Source: Tenrec ecaudatus
Taxonomy: Eukaryota; Chordata; Mammalia; Afrosoricida; Tenrecidae
Assembly (NCBI RefSeq): GCF_050624435.1
Contig: NC_134537.1
Location: 124,038,086 to 124,102,085 of the forward strand
Reading direction: 5' to 3'
DNA: 64,000 bases
In this document: piece by piece, positions 44,683-55,973 of the stretch
How the letters are laid out: each line of letters starts with the position of its first letter
Position numbering within the stretch: the first letter of the stretch is position 1
The notes under the pieces: model-generated
What the model was told of the DNA's origin: nothing
The model's input: the letters and a program-made list of their open reading frames with translations, nothing else
Database searches by the model: none
Program-made: the position numbers and the translations under genes

Positions 44683-44855
44683 CTGCCGTGGTGATGACTC
44701 AGTGGCCTGCTAACTGCAAGGTCACCAGGGTGGAACCACAAGCTGCTCTTTGGGAGAAAGGTGTGGCTTTCTACTCCCTTAAAGAGTAGAAACTCGGAAA
44801 CTCACAAGGGCTGTTCTACTCTGGCCTGGGAGGGTCGCTATGGGTCGGCATAAAC
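44683..44855 (+). mobile_element. AfroSINE copy
   Basis: CAGTGGCCTGCTAACTGCAA, GGGAGAAAGGTGTGGCTTTC, GGGTCGCTATGGGTCGGCAT. The head is slightly decayed. Confidence 0.85.
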
Positions 44856-44939
44856 ATATATTAGTCCAACCTTTTTATTTTATAGATGAGAATACTAAGA
44901 CCCAGCAAGGCTGAAAAGTCTTAAAGTCAAAACAAATAA

Positions 44940-45050
44940 AAACCCATTGTCGTCAAGTTACATTCTGACAAATAGTGATGCTGTAAAAATGAGCAGAACT
45001 GTCCCCATCAGGTTTCTGAGACTGTCTTGTGCTCCAGCGGTTCAGTTTGT
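44940..45050 (-). mobile_element. AfroSINE 3' fragment, reverse
   Basis: AACCCATTGTCGTCAAGTTA, CATTCTGACAAATAGTGATG, GAGCAGAACTGTCCCCATC. It ends at the start of an L1. Confidence 0.75.
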
Positions 45051-45645
45051 CTGCTCAGCTGGACACCCTCCACAGAAGGGTTACAAGGAAGGGACGAATC
45101 AGCCAGGGTGCAGTATAGCACTGACGAAATGCATATTATTCCTCTAGTTCCTGAATGACCCCCCCACCCCCCCTCCATTACCATGACCCAGCTCTACCTT
45201 ACAAATTCAGCTAGACTGGAGTATACATATTGGTACAGATAAGAGCTCTCAACACCTGGAATTCAGGACAGATAAAACCCTCAGGAACAGTAGTGGGAGT
45301 AGTGATATCATGAGGGTAGGGGGATGGTGGGAGCAGGTGAGAGGGTAAGAAAGGAGGAACCCATCACTGGGTTAGATCTATAGCTCACCCCCCAGGGGCA
45401 CTAGTAACAGAAATGTGGGTGAAGGGAGACAATGTATGACATGCAATAACAATAATAATATATAATTGATCAAGGATTCATGAGGGTGGGGGAGGAAGGG
45501 AAAAAGAGGAGCTGATACGAAGGGCTCAAGTAGAATGAAAATGTTTTGGAAATGTTGATGGCAACCTATGTACAAGTGTGCTCAATACAACTGAATGATA
45601 GACCTTCATAAGATTTGTAAGAGCCCCCCCCAAACACAATGATTA
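45051..45645 (+). mobile_element. L1 3' UTR end
   Basis: ATCAGCCAGGGTGCAGTATA, TTCCTCTAGTTCCTGAATGA, CCCAGCTCTACCTTACAAAT, GATAAGAGCTCTCAACACC, GAGGAGCTGATACGAAGGG, ATAAGATTTGTAAGAGCC and a final AAACACAATGATTATG. Subfamily with the CCCCCCAAA-type end. Confidence 0.85.
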
Positions 45646-45982
45646 TGTAATAATAATTTTAAAAGTTTATCTGCTAACATTAAGGTTGGTGGTTCGAACC
45701 AGTGTCGCCGTAGGATTCACTTGTGGAGTTTTAATTTGTCTTATCGAGTCATTATGAGACTGGACAGTAACTGATCTTTTGAAATCTTTTAGAAGCAGAC
45801 TACCTCATCTTTTCTCAGGACAGATGATGGGTTCAGATTACCATCCTTTCGTTTCGCATCCAAGTGCTAAGCTACAGGGGCAGCAGAGAGCTTAAAACTA
45901 ATGAGGCCCGGTATCCAGGTCTCCTTGTCTCTTGCCAGGACTATCAGTAAAATGATCTGCTGTATTTTCTAATTTGTCAAGG
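45646..45982. other. Weak AfroSINE B-box fragment, otherwise unrecognised
   Basis: AACATTAAGGTTGGTGGTTC then GAACCAGTGTCGCC at 45675-45710 resembles the AfroSINE head. The remainder is not assigned. Confidence 0.4.
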
Positions 45983-46547
45983 TGTGGTAGTTACATAATC
46001 TGTTGTCAATTTGAGAGGATGACTAGGGAAGGGGTGGAGTCTGGCCTTATGAAATAACCAATGAGGCCACTGTATGGGCATGACCTTCTGAGAATTCTGG
46101 GAACTCGTTTTTCCTCCGTGGAGGCAGGAGACACACACTCTCTCTGCTCACTCCCTGAGAGACACTCTACTGACAAGACACATGGTGCTATGCCCTGGGA
46201 GCTGGAGAAGCCACATGGACCTACCCTGATGCAACCAGACCTCTGGAGCTGGAGAAGCACGTAGAGACCCCTGCCAGTGTTGAGATGCTTGCAACACACT
46301 GGATTCACACGACTTACAATCCACTGGCCTGCGATCCTTCTGTATTCAGCATCATTGCATGTATTTTGGGAGTCTGAAGAGGGCTTTATAGATCGGTATA
46401 GGCCATATGGAATATTATTGGGCTTATGGACTTGATTTGGACTGTCTGGTATGTTTTTTTCAATATTTATTTGCTCTTGTATATAAACCTCTTTCTTATA
46501 TACATATGTTTGTGAATTTGTTTCTCTAGTCTACCCAGAAGAACACA
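45983..46547 (+). mobile_element. Solo LTR, same family as 6931-7416
   Basis: Starts TGTGGTAGTTACATAATC and ends AAGAACACA. GCATGACCTTCTGAGAATTC, GCTCACTCCCTGAGAGACAC, GACTTGATTTGGACTG and TTTGTTTCTCTAGTCTACCC parallel the first LTR throughout. Flanks CAAGG (45978-45982) and CATGG (46548-46552) differ at one of five bases. It has about 75 extra bp, including a local duplication of CTGGAGCTGGAGAAGC-like text (46200-46260). Confidence 0.8.
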
Positions 46548-46596
46548 CATGGTTTCCAATGCATACTTCGCTCTCTGTCTCTCAGCTCCTCAGTCA

Positions 46597-46700
46597 GAAG
46601 ATCCAGGGTGTAGCCCCAGCTGGACCACAGCAGGTGAATGATTCAAGCCGAATTACTTATCCTCCCTGAACCTTAGCTTCTTGTTTTGCAGAATCAATGG
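46597..46700 (+). mobile_element. MIR fragment
   Basis: CAGGGTGTAGCCCCAGCTGG, CCGAATTACTTATCCTCCCT and GAACCTTAGCTTCTTGTTTT follow the MIR core in sense. Confidence 0.7.
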
Positions 46701-47250
46701 AACATAATCATACATGAAAATGGGAATGCTTTGAAAACCAGTCAAAATAAAATTCATAATTTCCAGGTGTTTGGATTTCATTAAATAGTAGTCGAACATC
46801 TGGGTGCCAAGCACTAGGGTTACAAAAAGTGGAAATCCATTCGTTGTGTAACAGGCCATCTTTCCTGGATGGTAGAAACACAAATAATTATAACGTTCTT
46901 ATGTATATATATATTTATAACGTTCATATATATTACAGTAGAGGAATGGATCAAGTATGATGTGAGTCTTGAGGAAGATCTCCTTAAGGGGAATGGGGGA
47001 ATCTTTGAAGACTGACTGCAGGTATGAGTTGAAGGGGAAGGAGGTCCTGGGTGGGGGAAGGCGATGTGGGGAATGGGAACAGTCAGACTCCAAGAAAAGG
47101 GAATTGAAGGATCTGAGCGCATAGAGACTGAGACCTTGACAAAAAGTAGCAACCACCACTGTCTGTTTGTCATTACCCCTTCTCAGAATCCGTTATTGCC
47201 TCCAGACTCAGCCACCTCTTAAGTACACAGGGACTATTACTCACGCCAAT
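46701..47250. other. No recognised feature
   Basis: Unique sequence. Reverse ORFs of 76-117 aa have no support. Confidence 0.35.
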
Positions 47251-48840
47251 ACCACTTGACCAACAGACAGAGACAAGCATCAGAGCAACGGCATGTCTTG
47301 GAAACAACAGGCACTGTCATGCACATCAGGAAACAAGAGCATGCGGCACAAATGAATGACCACACTACGGCCAGAGGGGATTTCCAGAGGGGAGAGTCAT
47401 TGGGGCTACCTAGGATGGAGTTGAAAAGAATGATGTCCAGCTGCTTTCAACATAAGGAGACAAAGTCAAGAGAGCCAGAGGAAAGAAGCAGAAAAGAAGA
47501 TAAGCTCAAGAAAACAAGAAGAATTTGACACAACACATTAAAATTTGGGGGCGATTCAACAACTCCAAATAGAAACCCAGAAGAAAAACAGTCAACTATT
47601 AGAACTAGATAACACTCTCAAAGAACAAAAAGTTTGAACTGAAGCAATGGGAGCCCCAGCAAGTGTATCAAATACAAATCTCTTGAGATCAAGCTACAAG
47701 AAGAAGAATCAATAAAAAGAACAGGATAATCTAAGAATGTTGAGGGACACTTGAAAAACAAAGAACTTACATTTGATAAGAATTCCAGAACAGGAAGACG
47801 AAAATGGGGGGGAGGGGGATAGCAATAAAATAGTCCAAGAAGTACTGGAAGGAAATCTCCCTACCACCATGACAGAACAGAAAATAACTACCCAAGAAGC
47901 CAAAATCACCCCAAATGGAATTGAGTCCCCCCAAAAATCACCCTTACATATTAGAGTCAAACTTTCTAACACCAAAGAAAAGGAAAGGCTCCTGAGAGCA
48001 ACTCAGGAAAAAGAAAAATTACCTATAAAAGCAAACCAACAAGAACAGGTTCAGATTTTTCAATCAAAATCATGTAGGCAAGAACACAATGGACAACAAA
48101 GCTGTTTCTTAAAAGAAGATATAGAGAAGGCAAAGTCATGATATATACAAAACCTTGGTAGAAAATAAAATTGCCAACTAAGAACCTTAAATTCAACAAA
48201 ATTATCTTTCAAACATAAGGGAGAAATAGCGACATTGTCAGAGTAGAAAAAACTAAAGGAAGTTGTGAAAACAAGACCAACCTTAAAAAATAAACAACTG
48301 AAGAGAGTATATTGTAGAGAGAATCGACAACAGGAAGGCATCTTGAGATCATCATATAAGACATCATCGAGAAATCAGCCCACTGAAGTAAAACGTAAAT
48401 GAAACTAACGACAAGACTGAAACCAGAACCAGAGATAGCATTCTGCAATTGACAACAATAAAGCACTAGAGGGAATGAAGTAGATGTAGGACAGTTGGCC
48501 GAAGAAGAAGATGAGTATTGCACAGAAGAGAACTAAACTGCCTTAAACTTGGAAAGAAAAAAATAATAAAGAAAAAGATAGACATCAACAAGATTTAAAA
48601 AGGAGAACTATAAAAGCTGATTACACAGTAAAATAAGAACGGAAGAGAAGGAAAAAGAGACAAGGGAATCCTCAAGCAAAATGAATTCCAAAGAGAAAAT
48701 TATGATGAACGGAGAAATGAATGAAGTAAACAAATAAGCGAAGATGCAGCCATAACACTGTACATATCAATGATAATATTGACTGTAAACAGATTAAATT
48801 TACCGGTTAAGAGACTAGCAGAAAGGATAGGAAAATAGCC
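47251..48840 (+). mobile_element. Old L1 5' region
   Basis: ATCACCCCAAATGGAATTGA, CTTACATATTAGAGTCAAAC, TCCTGAGAGCAACTCAGG, AGGTTCAGATTTTTCAATC and later ATATCAATGATAATATTGAC, TGTAAACAGATTAAATTTAC and GAGACTAGCAGAAAGGATAG follow the L1 5' UTR layout of ancient mammalian L1s. The 122-aa ORF at 47773-48141 lies inside and is probably incidental. No ORF1 domain is recognised. Confidence 0.5.
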
Positions 48841-48889
48841 CTGGAATATATCTGTATTTGTGCCCATTCCCTAGAAAGGTGAGCAAACA

Positions 48890-49885
48890 ATGCTGCACTC
48901 TAGGACATCATGTGCATCAGAAGATAGCACAACGGTTGCAGCAGCACACTGATAGGGAGCTGCCGGAATTCAGACAGGATTCAGGAGATGATCGTTATTG
49001 ACATCCGATGGATGTTGGCTGAAAGCAGAGAATAACAGAAAGAGGTGTATTTGTGTTTTATTGACCACGCAAAGACATTAGACTGTGAATCATGAAAAAC
49101 TATGGACAGTCTTTGGAAGAATGGGAATTCCAGAACGTTTAATTTTGTTCACACAGAACCTGTACATAGATCAAGAGGCTGTGTGATGAAGAGCTAGGAC
49201 TGCAGCCGTCAGCATGCATTACAACTCACTGTAAAGGAGACCCAAATCCTCACACCTGGACCAATAGGTATCATCATGATAAAGAGAAAAGATTAAAGTT
49301 GCAAGGATTGTGTCTTGCTTGGCTGCACAAACAATGCTGTAGAAGCAGCAGTCAAGAGATCAAACAGTATATTGCATTGGGTAAATAAGTCTGCTGCACA
49401 AGACTTCTTTAAAGCGTGGAAAAGCAAGAGTGTTACTTGGAGGATAAGGTATATGAGTGACCCAAGCCGTGACATTTTCAATAGTCTCATATACATATGA
49501 GAGTTGGACATTGAATAAGGAAGACCAGAGAAAAGTTGATGCATTTGACCTGTGGAGCTGGCAAAGAATACTGAAAGTATCATGCAAGAACTACCAAAAG
49601 AACAAACAAATTGGTCTTGGAAGAAGTACAGCCAGAATGCTCCTTTGAAGTGAAGATGGAAAGATGGAAAGACTTCATCATTTGGAGAGTTATCAGCAGA
49701 GAGCGGTCTCTGGAAAGGGACATACGGTTGGGGAAGTAGAGGGGCAATGAAACGAAGTAGTCCTACAACAAGATGGAGTGACACAGTCAGTGCAACCATG
49801 GGTTCCACCACAACAACTGGGTCAGGGCTGGGCGGTTATGAGTCAGAAATGACTGGATGACACTTCACAACAACAGGGGGTCTTT
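48890..49885 (+). mobile_element. RTE/BovB-like LINE, RT fragment to 3' end
   Basis: About 1 kb. TTGTGTTTTATTGACCACGC encodes an RT motif-A-like CFIDHAKTLD segment, in which the usual YAKAFD is altered. Further on, frames give YESWTLNKEDQRKVDAF, matching the RTE C-terminus, and ATTTGGAGAGTTATCAGCAG, TCTCTGGAAAGGGACATACG, then GTGACACAGTCAGTGCAACC and the tail TATGAGTCAGAAATGACTGG. Many stops and indels: dead. The 172-aa ORF on the other strand (49293-49811) is antisense to it. Confidence 0.9.
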
Positions 49886-50576
49886 CAGGACCATAGATGG
49901 GCTATGCTGTGGGTGGAGAGGGCTTACTCAATGAGCCCCTTCAGAACAGGAAGTGAGGCAAAGAAGGGGGCACGGCTGCTTCCCAACCTGAACCTGAGTC
50001 AGAGAAGTAGCTTCTGTTACCCTTAGACATCACCGGGAAGTTTTCACTAGAGCTCTAAGGAGGGCCCAATGCCAATTCTAGGATGTGGCGCTGAAGGCAT
50101 TCTGTGCCCCCTTAGCCGCAGTTTTCCCATCTGCTATGTAGAGGAAATAGGCCCTCTCTGGAGGAATTCCACCAAGGACAAAGATACAAGTCCACTGGAA
50201 AAAATGTAAAACCATTGACTATGAAGCTCTCACCAACTGGAGAGACGCAGGGCAAACATGAGATTTGTGGACAGAGTGGCAAGAGTCCAGTTTTCATTTT
50301 CCCATGAATAGCCAATGTGCCTGCAGGGAAGAGGGGGAAAGTTTATGGGGAAAAATCCTTTATCTTATAATTCAATTTCCCATGACTTTTTAAGCCTTCC
50401 CCTATTTACCCGATGACAATCATCAAATGACATAAATCAGGGCTTTCTATTTTCTTTCTAAGAGACCTGTGTGCTGGTCGGCTACATGACTTCAGAAGGA
50501 GTTACCTCAAATGTCACTCTTCCATGGGGATTTCCATCAGAAATGTACACATACTGCAAATAGACTATCTCGCTCA
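49886..50576. other. No recognised feature
   Basis: Unique sequence, no repeat family recognised. Confidence 0.35.
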
Positions 50577-50645
50577 CTCAACTCACTGCCATCAATTCCA
50601 ACTCAGAGCGGCCCTGTAGACAACAGAACTAAACTGCCTGATCCT
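50577..50645 (-). mobile_element. AfroSINE/RTE tail fragment, reverse
   Basis: CAACTCACTGCCATCAATTC, AACTCAGAGCGGCCCTGTAG and ACAGAACTAAACTGCC form the inverted tail and adjoining body. Confidence 0.7.
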
Positions 50646-50927
50646 GAGTCATCCTCACCATGTTGTCATGTTTGAGCAAGTCGATTCATCTTCTTGAAAA
50701 CCTTCTTATTTTTTACCTATCTTGTTACTCTACTAAACATGATGTCCTTCTCCAGGGACTGGTCTCTTCTGACAACATAGCCACACGACAAGAGAGGAAG
50801 CCTTGCCATCCTCCAAGGAGCCTTCCGGCTGTACCTCGGACCTCTCTGGTTCACAAGAAGGATGGGAATCGGAGTCCATTCACTTGGCAATAGATTTGAA
50901 TAGACATCGCATTAAAGAAGCTTGTTG
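50646..50927. other. RTE-like and L1-like scraps
   Basis: ATGATGTCCTTCTCCAGGGA then CTGGTCTCTTCTGACAACAT at 50740-50785 is an inverted RTE word (GAGACCAGTCCCTGGAGAAG on the minus strand). TTTGAATAGACATCGCATTA at 50893 resembles L1 ORF2. Confidence 0.5.
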
Positions 50928-51027
50928 AATGAAGTAGCAATGAAAATAATTTTATGCTTTGGATGTCACCACAACATGAGGAACTATTATTAAAGGGTCA
51001 AGGCATTAGGAAGTTTGAGAACCACTG
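50928..51027 (+). mobile_element. SPIN-type hAT fragment (right half)
   Basis: AAGTAGCAATGAAAATAATT, GGATGTCACCACAACATGAG and AAAGGGTCAAGGCATTAGG end in TTTGAGAACCACTG, the SPIN right terminus. The left half is missing. Confidence 0.85.
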
Positions 51028-51477
51028 ACTTAAATGAACCTTAAAAAAGCATATTGTGTGACAGACAGCAAGATACAAAACCAATGCCTGGGGGAGGCGG
51101 GGGAAGAGCTAGAGAGGATGAATGAATTCTTTTATATGCAAATAAGCAAAGCAAAAGGACAGATGGAGGCTAAATGATTGGAAATACCCATAGTGTATGA
51201 AACTATGAAAAGCTAGTTTCTGGTGTGAGAGGACTCATGAGAAAAACTCCATACTAGTTCAATGGAATGGAATACTTATTTTAAATTATAATAACTGGTT
51301 GCTTACAGCAGCCATAGGAAGAACTAATAAGAAATGTGATGGTGACTTGTACAGTATCAGGAATTTTTGCTCAGTCTGTGGTACACATAAAGGAACCAAT
51401 TGGTAAATGGTGTAACCAAGTGTTCTATAATATAAAGCTTTCTCTCATTCTCTCTCAAAAAAGCAAACAAACAACAT
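51028..51477. other. No recognised feature
   Basis: AT-rich unique sequence, possibly including old L1 3' UTR around 51110-51330. Confidence 0.3.
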
Positions 51478-51668
51478 CCCAAATCACTGTCTTTGAGCTG
51501 TGTCCAACTCATAGCAACCCTGTAGGGCAGAGTAGAACTGCCTTTGTGGGCCACAGTTTACAGGAGTAGAAAGTCTAATCTTTCTCCTGTGGAGTAGCTG
51601 ATGGTTTAGAACTGCAGACTTAGATGTTAGCAGCCCAATGCATACATCACTATGCCACCAGGGGTCCT
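51478..51668 (-). mobile_element. AfroSINE copy, reverse, well preserved
   Basis: CCAACTCATAGCAACCCTGT, AGGGCAGAGTAGAACTGCC, TTTCTCCTGTGGAGTAGCTG, and head CACTATGCCACCAGGGGTCC. Confidence 0.9.
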
Positions 51669-51779
51669 CATAAACTATAATAGGAAGCTTAAAATATATA
51701 GAAAAAATAATCTAAACTCAATCTATATCTAAAGTAAACAAGTCTACTATGCACATAAGTAATGCATGTTTCTTGTTGA

Positions 51780-52010
51780 AAATATATCATGTCTTTTAAA
51801 AAAGAAGAAAATAAATTAGCTCCATTTAAAAATGGTTTAAGATTAATAATCTGGGAAACGCAAACTAAAATCACAATCAATTACTCTTTCAAACCTATAG
51901 AACTGATCCTATTTCAGAAGCTATTGAGTACATTCAGGGACAAGAATGGGAACTCGTGGGAACTTACAGTTACCTCTGGGTTTTGTTTAAATCTCAAAAT
52001 CAGGGCGCAG
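51780..52010 (+). mobile_element. Old L1 ORF2-end fragment
   Basis: GGGAAACGCAAACTAAAATC then ACAATCAATTACTC is the L1 word GGGAAATGCAAATCAAAACC-ACAATGAG in decayed form. The surrounding text is consistent but weak. Confidence 0.5.
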
Positions 52011-52214
52011 AAAAGTGAGCAAAGCAAGTTTCAGAGTGCCATCTATACGCAATATAGCGACTGCACGAAACCATTATCCTCTTTTTATCTTTTGTTTTTC
52101 TTTTTTGAGAAAGAAGGACAGAGAGGGGGAGGGAGCAAGGAAGAAAGGACCTCAAGCAAAGAGGGCAAAGCTTGGTGGCAGATCCCAGGGTGGTAAACAG
52201 AGTCTTCTGTGCAG

Positions 52215-52600
52215 ATGAGGCTCACAGCTCCTCTGAAACTAATGCTGGAGAGGGTGGCATGGTCTGCCAAAAATAATCCTCCAAATGATTCCCTGGGGGT
52301 GGGGTGGGGGTAACTGATAGCATTGAAGAGTGTATAACTCCACTCGAGGGGAATGAACAACCAAATCGTAGGTGAGTGGATTCATTGGGTGGTGTAAGAT
52401 ATGGCAATAACAGCAGCAACAATAATAATATATTAAGGGCCCATGGGGATGGAAGGGTGAGGGAGGGGATAAAGATGAGGTGATTTCAAAAAGTTCAAGA
52501 GGAAAGAACATGCATTGAAAATGATGATGACAGCAATTGTTCAACTCTGCTTGATCTAATGGAACTATGGATTGTAATTATATGTCCGAATAAGATTTTT
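52215..52600 (+). mobile_element. Diverged L1 3' UTR end
   Basis: GGTGTAAGATATGGCAATAA, AAGGGCCCATGGGGATGG, GAAAATGATGATGACAGC, TATGGATTGTAATTATATG and ATAAGATTTTTTT are the young family's words with many changes. An upstream purine-rich stretch (52110-52170) is of unclear origin. Confidence 0.65.
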
Positions 52601-52727
52601 TTAATTCCCTAGCCAGAACATATACAATGTGCACGTTATTGAATAAAAATATAGTTTATAGCTTTCTTTCTACTTGGAATATTTTATACCAGAGGAAATA
52701 CTTCACTCATTATAAACAATTTAAGAA

Positions 52728-52935
52728 ATGACAAAATAATAATACATTTATAAAGTATCAAGGCTTCATGAGAGAGGGGGGAGCCGGGAGGGAGCTGATA
52801 CAAGGGCTTAAGTGGCGAGCAAATATTCTGAGAATGATGACGGCAACGAATGTAAAAATGTGCTTGACACAGTTGATGTATGTATGGATTGTGATCAGAG
52901 TTGTATGACCCCTCAATAAAATGATTTTTAAAAAT
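52728..52935 (+). mobile_element. L1 3' tip
   Basis: AAGTATCAAGGCTTCATGAG, GGGCTTAAGTGGCGAGCAAA, TGTATGTATGGATTGTGATC, AGAGTTGTATGACCCCTC and AATAAAATGATTTTTAAAAA: a 5'-truncated 3' end with short tail. Confidence 0.9.
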
Positions 52936-52957
52936 TATACTCTGAAAAACAATGATC

Positions 52958-53000
52958 TGATGTGTAAGCCCCCACCTAATTCATAATAAAAAGTTATTTT
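52958..53000 (+). mobile_element. 3' tip of a second L1 subfamily
   Basis: GTAAGCCCCCACCTAATTCA then TAATAAAAAG with an A-rich tail; the inverted equivalent lies at 38195-38240, and it resembles the tip of the older L1 at 42565. Confidence 0.6.
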
Positions 53001-53035
53001 TTTAAAAAAAGAAAGAAATATAAAACAGTGTAGAT

Positions 53036-53215
53036 GGAGCCCTGAGAGAGCAGTAGTTCTAGGCTCGGCTCTGAACTAAATGATCCTCACTTCAACCACC
53101 AGCCTCTTCCCGGAGGAAGATGTGGCAATCCCCTTCCTTGAAGATCTATCGCCTTGGGGCAGTTCCACCTTGTCCTGTAGGGTTTCTTTGGGTCGGAATC
53201 CGACCCCATGCCATC
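53036..53215 (+). mobile_element. AfroSINE copy
   Basis: AGCCCTGAGAGAGCAGTAGT, ACCACCAGCCTCTTCCCGG, GGAAGATGTGGCAATCCCC, CTTGGGGCAGTTCCACCTTG and GTTTCTTTGGGTCGGAATCC. Nearly full length. Confidence 0.85.
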
Positions 53216-53589
53216 GGTTTTAGTCTGGCTTTTAATATATCGTTCCTTAACTTTAGTTACGTTTCCCACATTGTGTCTACATGATTTCCATTCTCGTTCT
53301 TCTGTTTCCTTTATCTAGCTTCCCTGCCTCCTGTCCTTTTCTTTGCTTTAGGATAAGAGCTGACCCTTATGTCTCAGGTAGATGGCTTTATCATGGTCCT
53401 TTTTGCAAATAGGATTTGGATTGCTATTTGGTCGCTCTGTCCACTTGGGGGCTATATCAATCTAGCCTCGGAACTACAGCTGTACAGAGCTGACACCCAG
53501 AGTGTTCAGACAAAGTCTTGACCCGCTGACTAACAGGAGCATCTTGCTCCTAAGGGACCGCGAGGGGTTCCCGCACGCTGATTAGATAT
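53216..53589. other. No recognised feature, upstream of promoter
   Basis: Unique sequence. If the promoter is bidirectional, a minus-strand transcript would start in this direction. Confidence 0.35.
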
Positions 53590-53860
53590 AATTTCTAAAA
53601 AACTACAATCCCCATCACACCCTTCCCGACCCCTTCGCCGACTCTGCCTGCGCATTTTAGCAGCGACTACAATTCCCAGGATGCATCGCGTTGCCCCCAG
53701 CTCCTCCTAGCTTCCGGTTGGGCGTTTCCTGATGTGTCAGTGGGTGCGTGCCCTTTGAGCCGGTTGGGGAAGTATTGACAGTAGCTTTTTGAAAAATTTC
53801 CCCTCCGCTGCAGGGTTGCAGCTGGCCGGAACTGACAGATGGCGCCTCGGTTTCTAATGT
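53590..53860. promoter_or_regulatory. Likely CpG-containing promoter with ZNF143/STAF and ETS motifs
   Basis: The block is visibly CpG-richer than its flanks and holds two ZNF143/STAF-type motifs on the + strand: ACTACAATCCCCATCA (53602-53617) and ACTACAATTCCCAGGATGC (53666-53684, a near-perfect match). GCCGGAAC (about 53825-53832) is ETS-like, and CAGATGGCGCC at 53836 is YY1-like at a probable 5' UTR/start. No TATA box is apparent. ZNF143 promoters are usually TATA-less and often bidirectional, so either strand may be transcribed. Confidence 0.65.
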
Positions 53861-53955
53861 GTACAGTCCTTGCCCTTCCATTTCAGACGGACTTAGCACA
53901 GGTGATGCACGGGCTGCTCTTACACATTCAGTTTCAGGGCTGTCAAAATCCGAGA
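53839..53955 (+). other. Candidate first exon with 39-codon ORF start
   Basis: An ATG at 53839 (ACAGATGG context) opens 39 codons, starting MAPRFLMCTVLALPFQ, that reach exactly to CCGAGA|GTGAGT, a good donor with its intron at 53956. Beyond the donor the frame runs into an AfroSINE, so only this part could be coding exon. I do not recognise the protein. The exon could equally be non-coding. Confidence 0.3.
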
Positions 53956-54035
53956 GTGAGTAGGCTGACTTTTTGTTTTTTATTGGGCTCCTCTATGCCT
54001 TCACAGACATTCAACAGGAAATTAGAGGGCTCTGA

Positions 54036-54215
54036 AGGAGTCCCCCTAGAGATGCAAACAACAGTTAAGCACCTATTAACCGCCCAGGCTGGCGACTTGA
54101 ATCTACTTCCTACAGATCACAGCTACTGAATCCCTGTGAAGCACAGTTCTACTCTGACACTCCTAGGATCGGAGGTTCGCATCCGTAGGAATCAGCTTGA
54201 TGTTAACTGGGTTGG
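54036..54215 (+). mobile_element. AfroSINE, degenerate
   Basis: GGGCTCTGAAGGAGTCCCCC, TAAGCACCTATTAACCGCCC, GAAGCACAGTTCTACTCTGA and CACTCCTAGGATCGGAGG. Body order is right, but the tail is poor. Confidence 0.55.
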
Positions 54216-55241
54216 AGGCTGTGAGTCGGCTATTTTATGCTGGGAATCCATGCACACTTTTCTTTAAAAGATAGTACCAACTGTTCATTGATATGTCTAA
54301 ATACAGCCCCCTGGGAAGGATACTACAAAGGATGGTGGTTGGAAAAAGGGGGAAGCTAAAGATTTGAGCAGGTATGTTCTGAGAGCTCATGTTTCTCAAA
54401 CGTACTTGACTTACAGCACCATTTTCAGAAGAAAATAAAATATTCAGTGTCCCTTGGCAATTAAAAGCGTACGTACTATATGCTATTATCCAGGATAAAG
54501 TGTAGGTATCTGCTTTTTCAGTTCCTCTGGGTTGTTCCAGTGTGCTCCCCCACCCCAGGGGGCGGGTCGGCATCACCCTCTCGGGGAACACTGGGTTAAT
54601 GGCTTATAACAGCTTCCGGGGAAGATGAGGGAGTAATTGAAGTTCAGTTGGTGACAACCCTTCTCCCTGCTCCCCACCAGAAAAGCAAACCATTCGAGAT
54701 CGGGCTAGAACGACATCAGATTGAAATGGGATGGCAAATGAATGAGAAATTAGAGATGACTCTAAATTAATGTTTTTTAACTTTGTGTTTCTTGTGAAAT
54801 AAGGAATAAGAGCTTTAGGTCCACCTCACGAACTTCAGTCAGTCTCGCTTTGCTTATCTCACAAATGAAGATGATATCACCTGTCCCCCTTACTTGACAG
54901 TTTTTGTGGGGTAGTCCAAAAGAAAGTATGTGGACATAGTTGGTAAACTGTAACGTCACCCAAACATGAGTTGGTAGCAAGAGTAAGGTGGCAAGCACTG
55001 TGGAAAACTGAGACTACTAGAAATGACAAAATTACAGTCTAATCTGATGACTAAGGGATCAAGGCTGGGGAGTCAATAAGGGGAATCTGGGAAGGGATGA
55101 GAGTCTGTGAGAAGATGGATGGGTCAGACAACACTACTCCTTAATTGGCTTTACTCTTGAAGAGAGTGGAAGCTATGCCCATCTTGCTCACGATTGATTG
55201 CTAAAGTCTAGCACCAAACACAAAACAAAAGCAAACAAACC
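54216..55241. other. No recognised feature
   Basis: About 1 kb of unique sequence, potentially the first intron of the candidate gene. A 118-aa reverse ORF (54235-54591) has no recognisable domain. Confidence 0.35.
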
Positions 55242-55430
55242 AATCCACTGCCATCAAGCCAATTCTGAATCATAGTGACCCATTATAGGGTTTGTACAGC
55301 TTTTAATTTTTACAGAACCAAATAGCTTCATCTCTCCTTCCACCACCCCAGACCAATGAGTAGGTTTGAACCACTGGCCTTGTGGGTAGCAATCCAATGC
55401 TTACCTGACAGCACCACCAGGATGTTGATT
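55242..55430 (-). mobile_element. AfroSINE copy, reverse
   Basis: CCAATCCACTGCCATCAAGC, TTCTGAATCATAGTGACCC, AGTAGGTTTGAACCACTGGC, and head GACAGCACCACCAGGATG. Confidence 0.85.
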
Positions 55431-55744
55431 GTTAGCACAATATCCAACAAACGGTGGCTTTTCTTTCATGCTCCCTTGCTTGAACACTTACTTCAGAAAA
55501 CTTCCTGCCTCACTCAACCTTGGCCTTGTTCAGATGCCATGTTTTTAGGAGGATCTAGCACACCGCTCTTTATCTTAGTACTCGATTTATTTTGGTAGAA
55601 ACCTTCAACTTATTCATCTTTGGCTTTAGTTGTTGGTAAGTAAATTTGAATAATAGTCATAGTAACTGGTCTTCCTTGTAGGCATATGGATATTGTCACT
55701 GTCAGCATTGTAGTTCAGCACATATCTGGAAACTTTCTTTTTTA
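55431..55744. other. No recognised feature
   Basis: Unique sequence adjoining the L1. Confidence 0.3.
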
Positions 55745-55973
55745 TATATATAAAGTACTTTTATTTGGGGGCTCTTACATATCTTATCACAATCCATACA
55801 TTCATCCAGTGTGTCAAGCACATTTACACATATGCTGCCATCATCATTTTCAAAGCATTCTCTTCCCATTTGAGCCCCTGATATCAGCTCCCCATTTCTT
55901 CCCCCTTGCTCCCCCCCCCACATCCTCCCTCACAAATCTTTGATAAGTTATAGATTATTATTTCTTTTTTTTT

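Noticed and set aside
47773..48141. 122-aa Gln/Lys-rich ORF as possible gene
   Set aside because: Falls in L1 5' region text; composition typical of A-rich L1 sequence.
49293..49811. 172-aa reverse ORF
   Set aside because: It is exactly antisense to the RTE fragment at 48890-49885; the sense strand is the recognised LINE.
53657..53899. 80-aa reverse ORF over the promoter
   Set aside because: Starts near the YY1-like/ATG region of the other strand and ends in the ZNF143 motif; no donor or domain.
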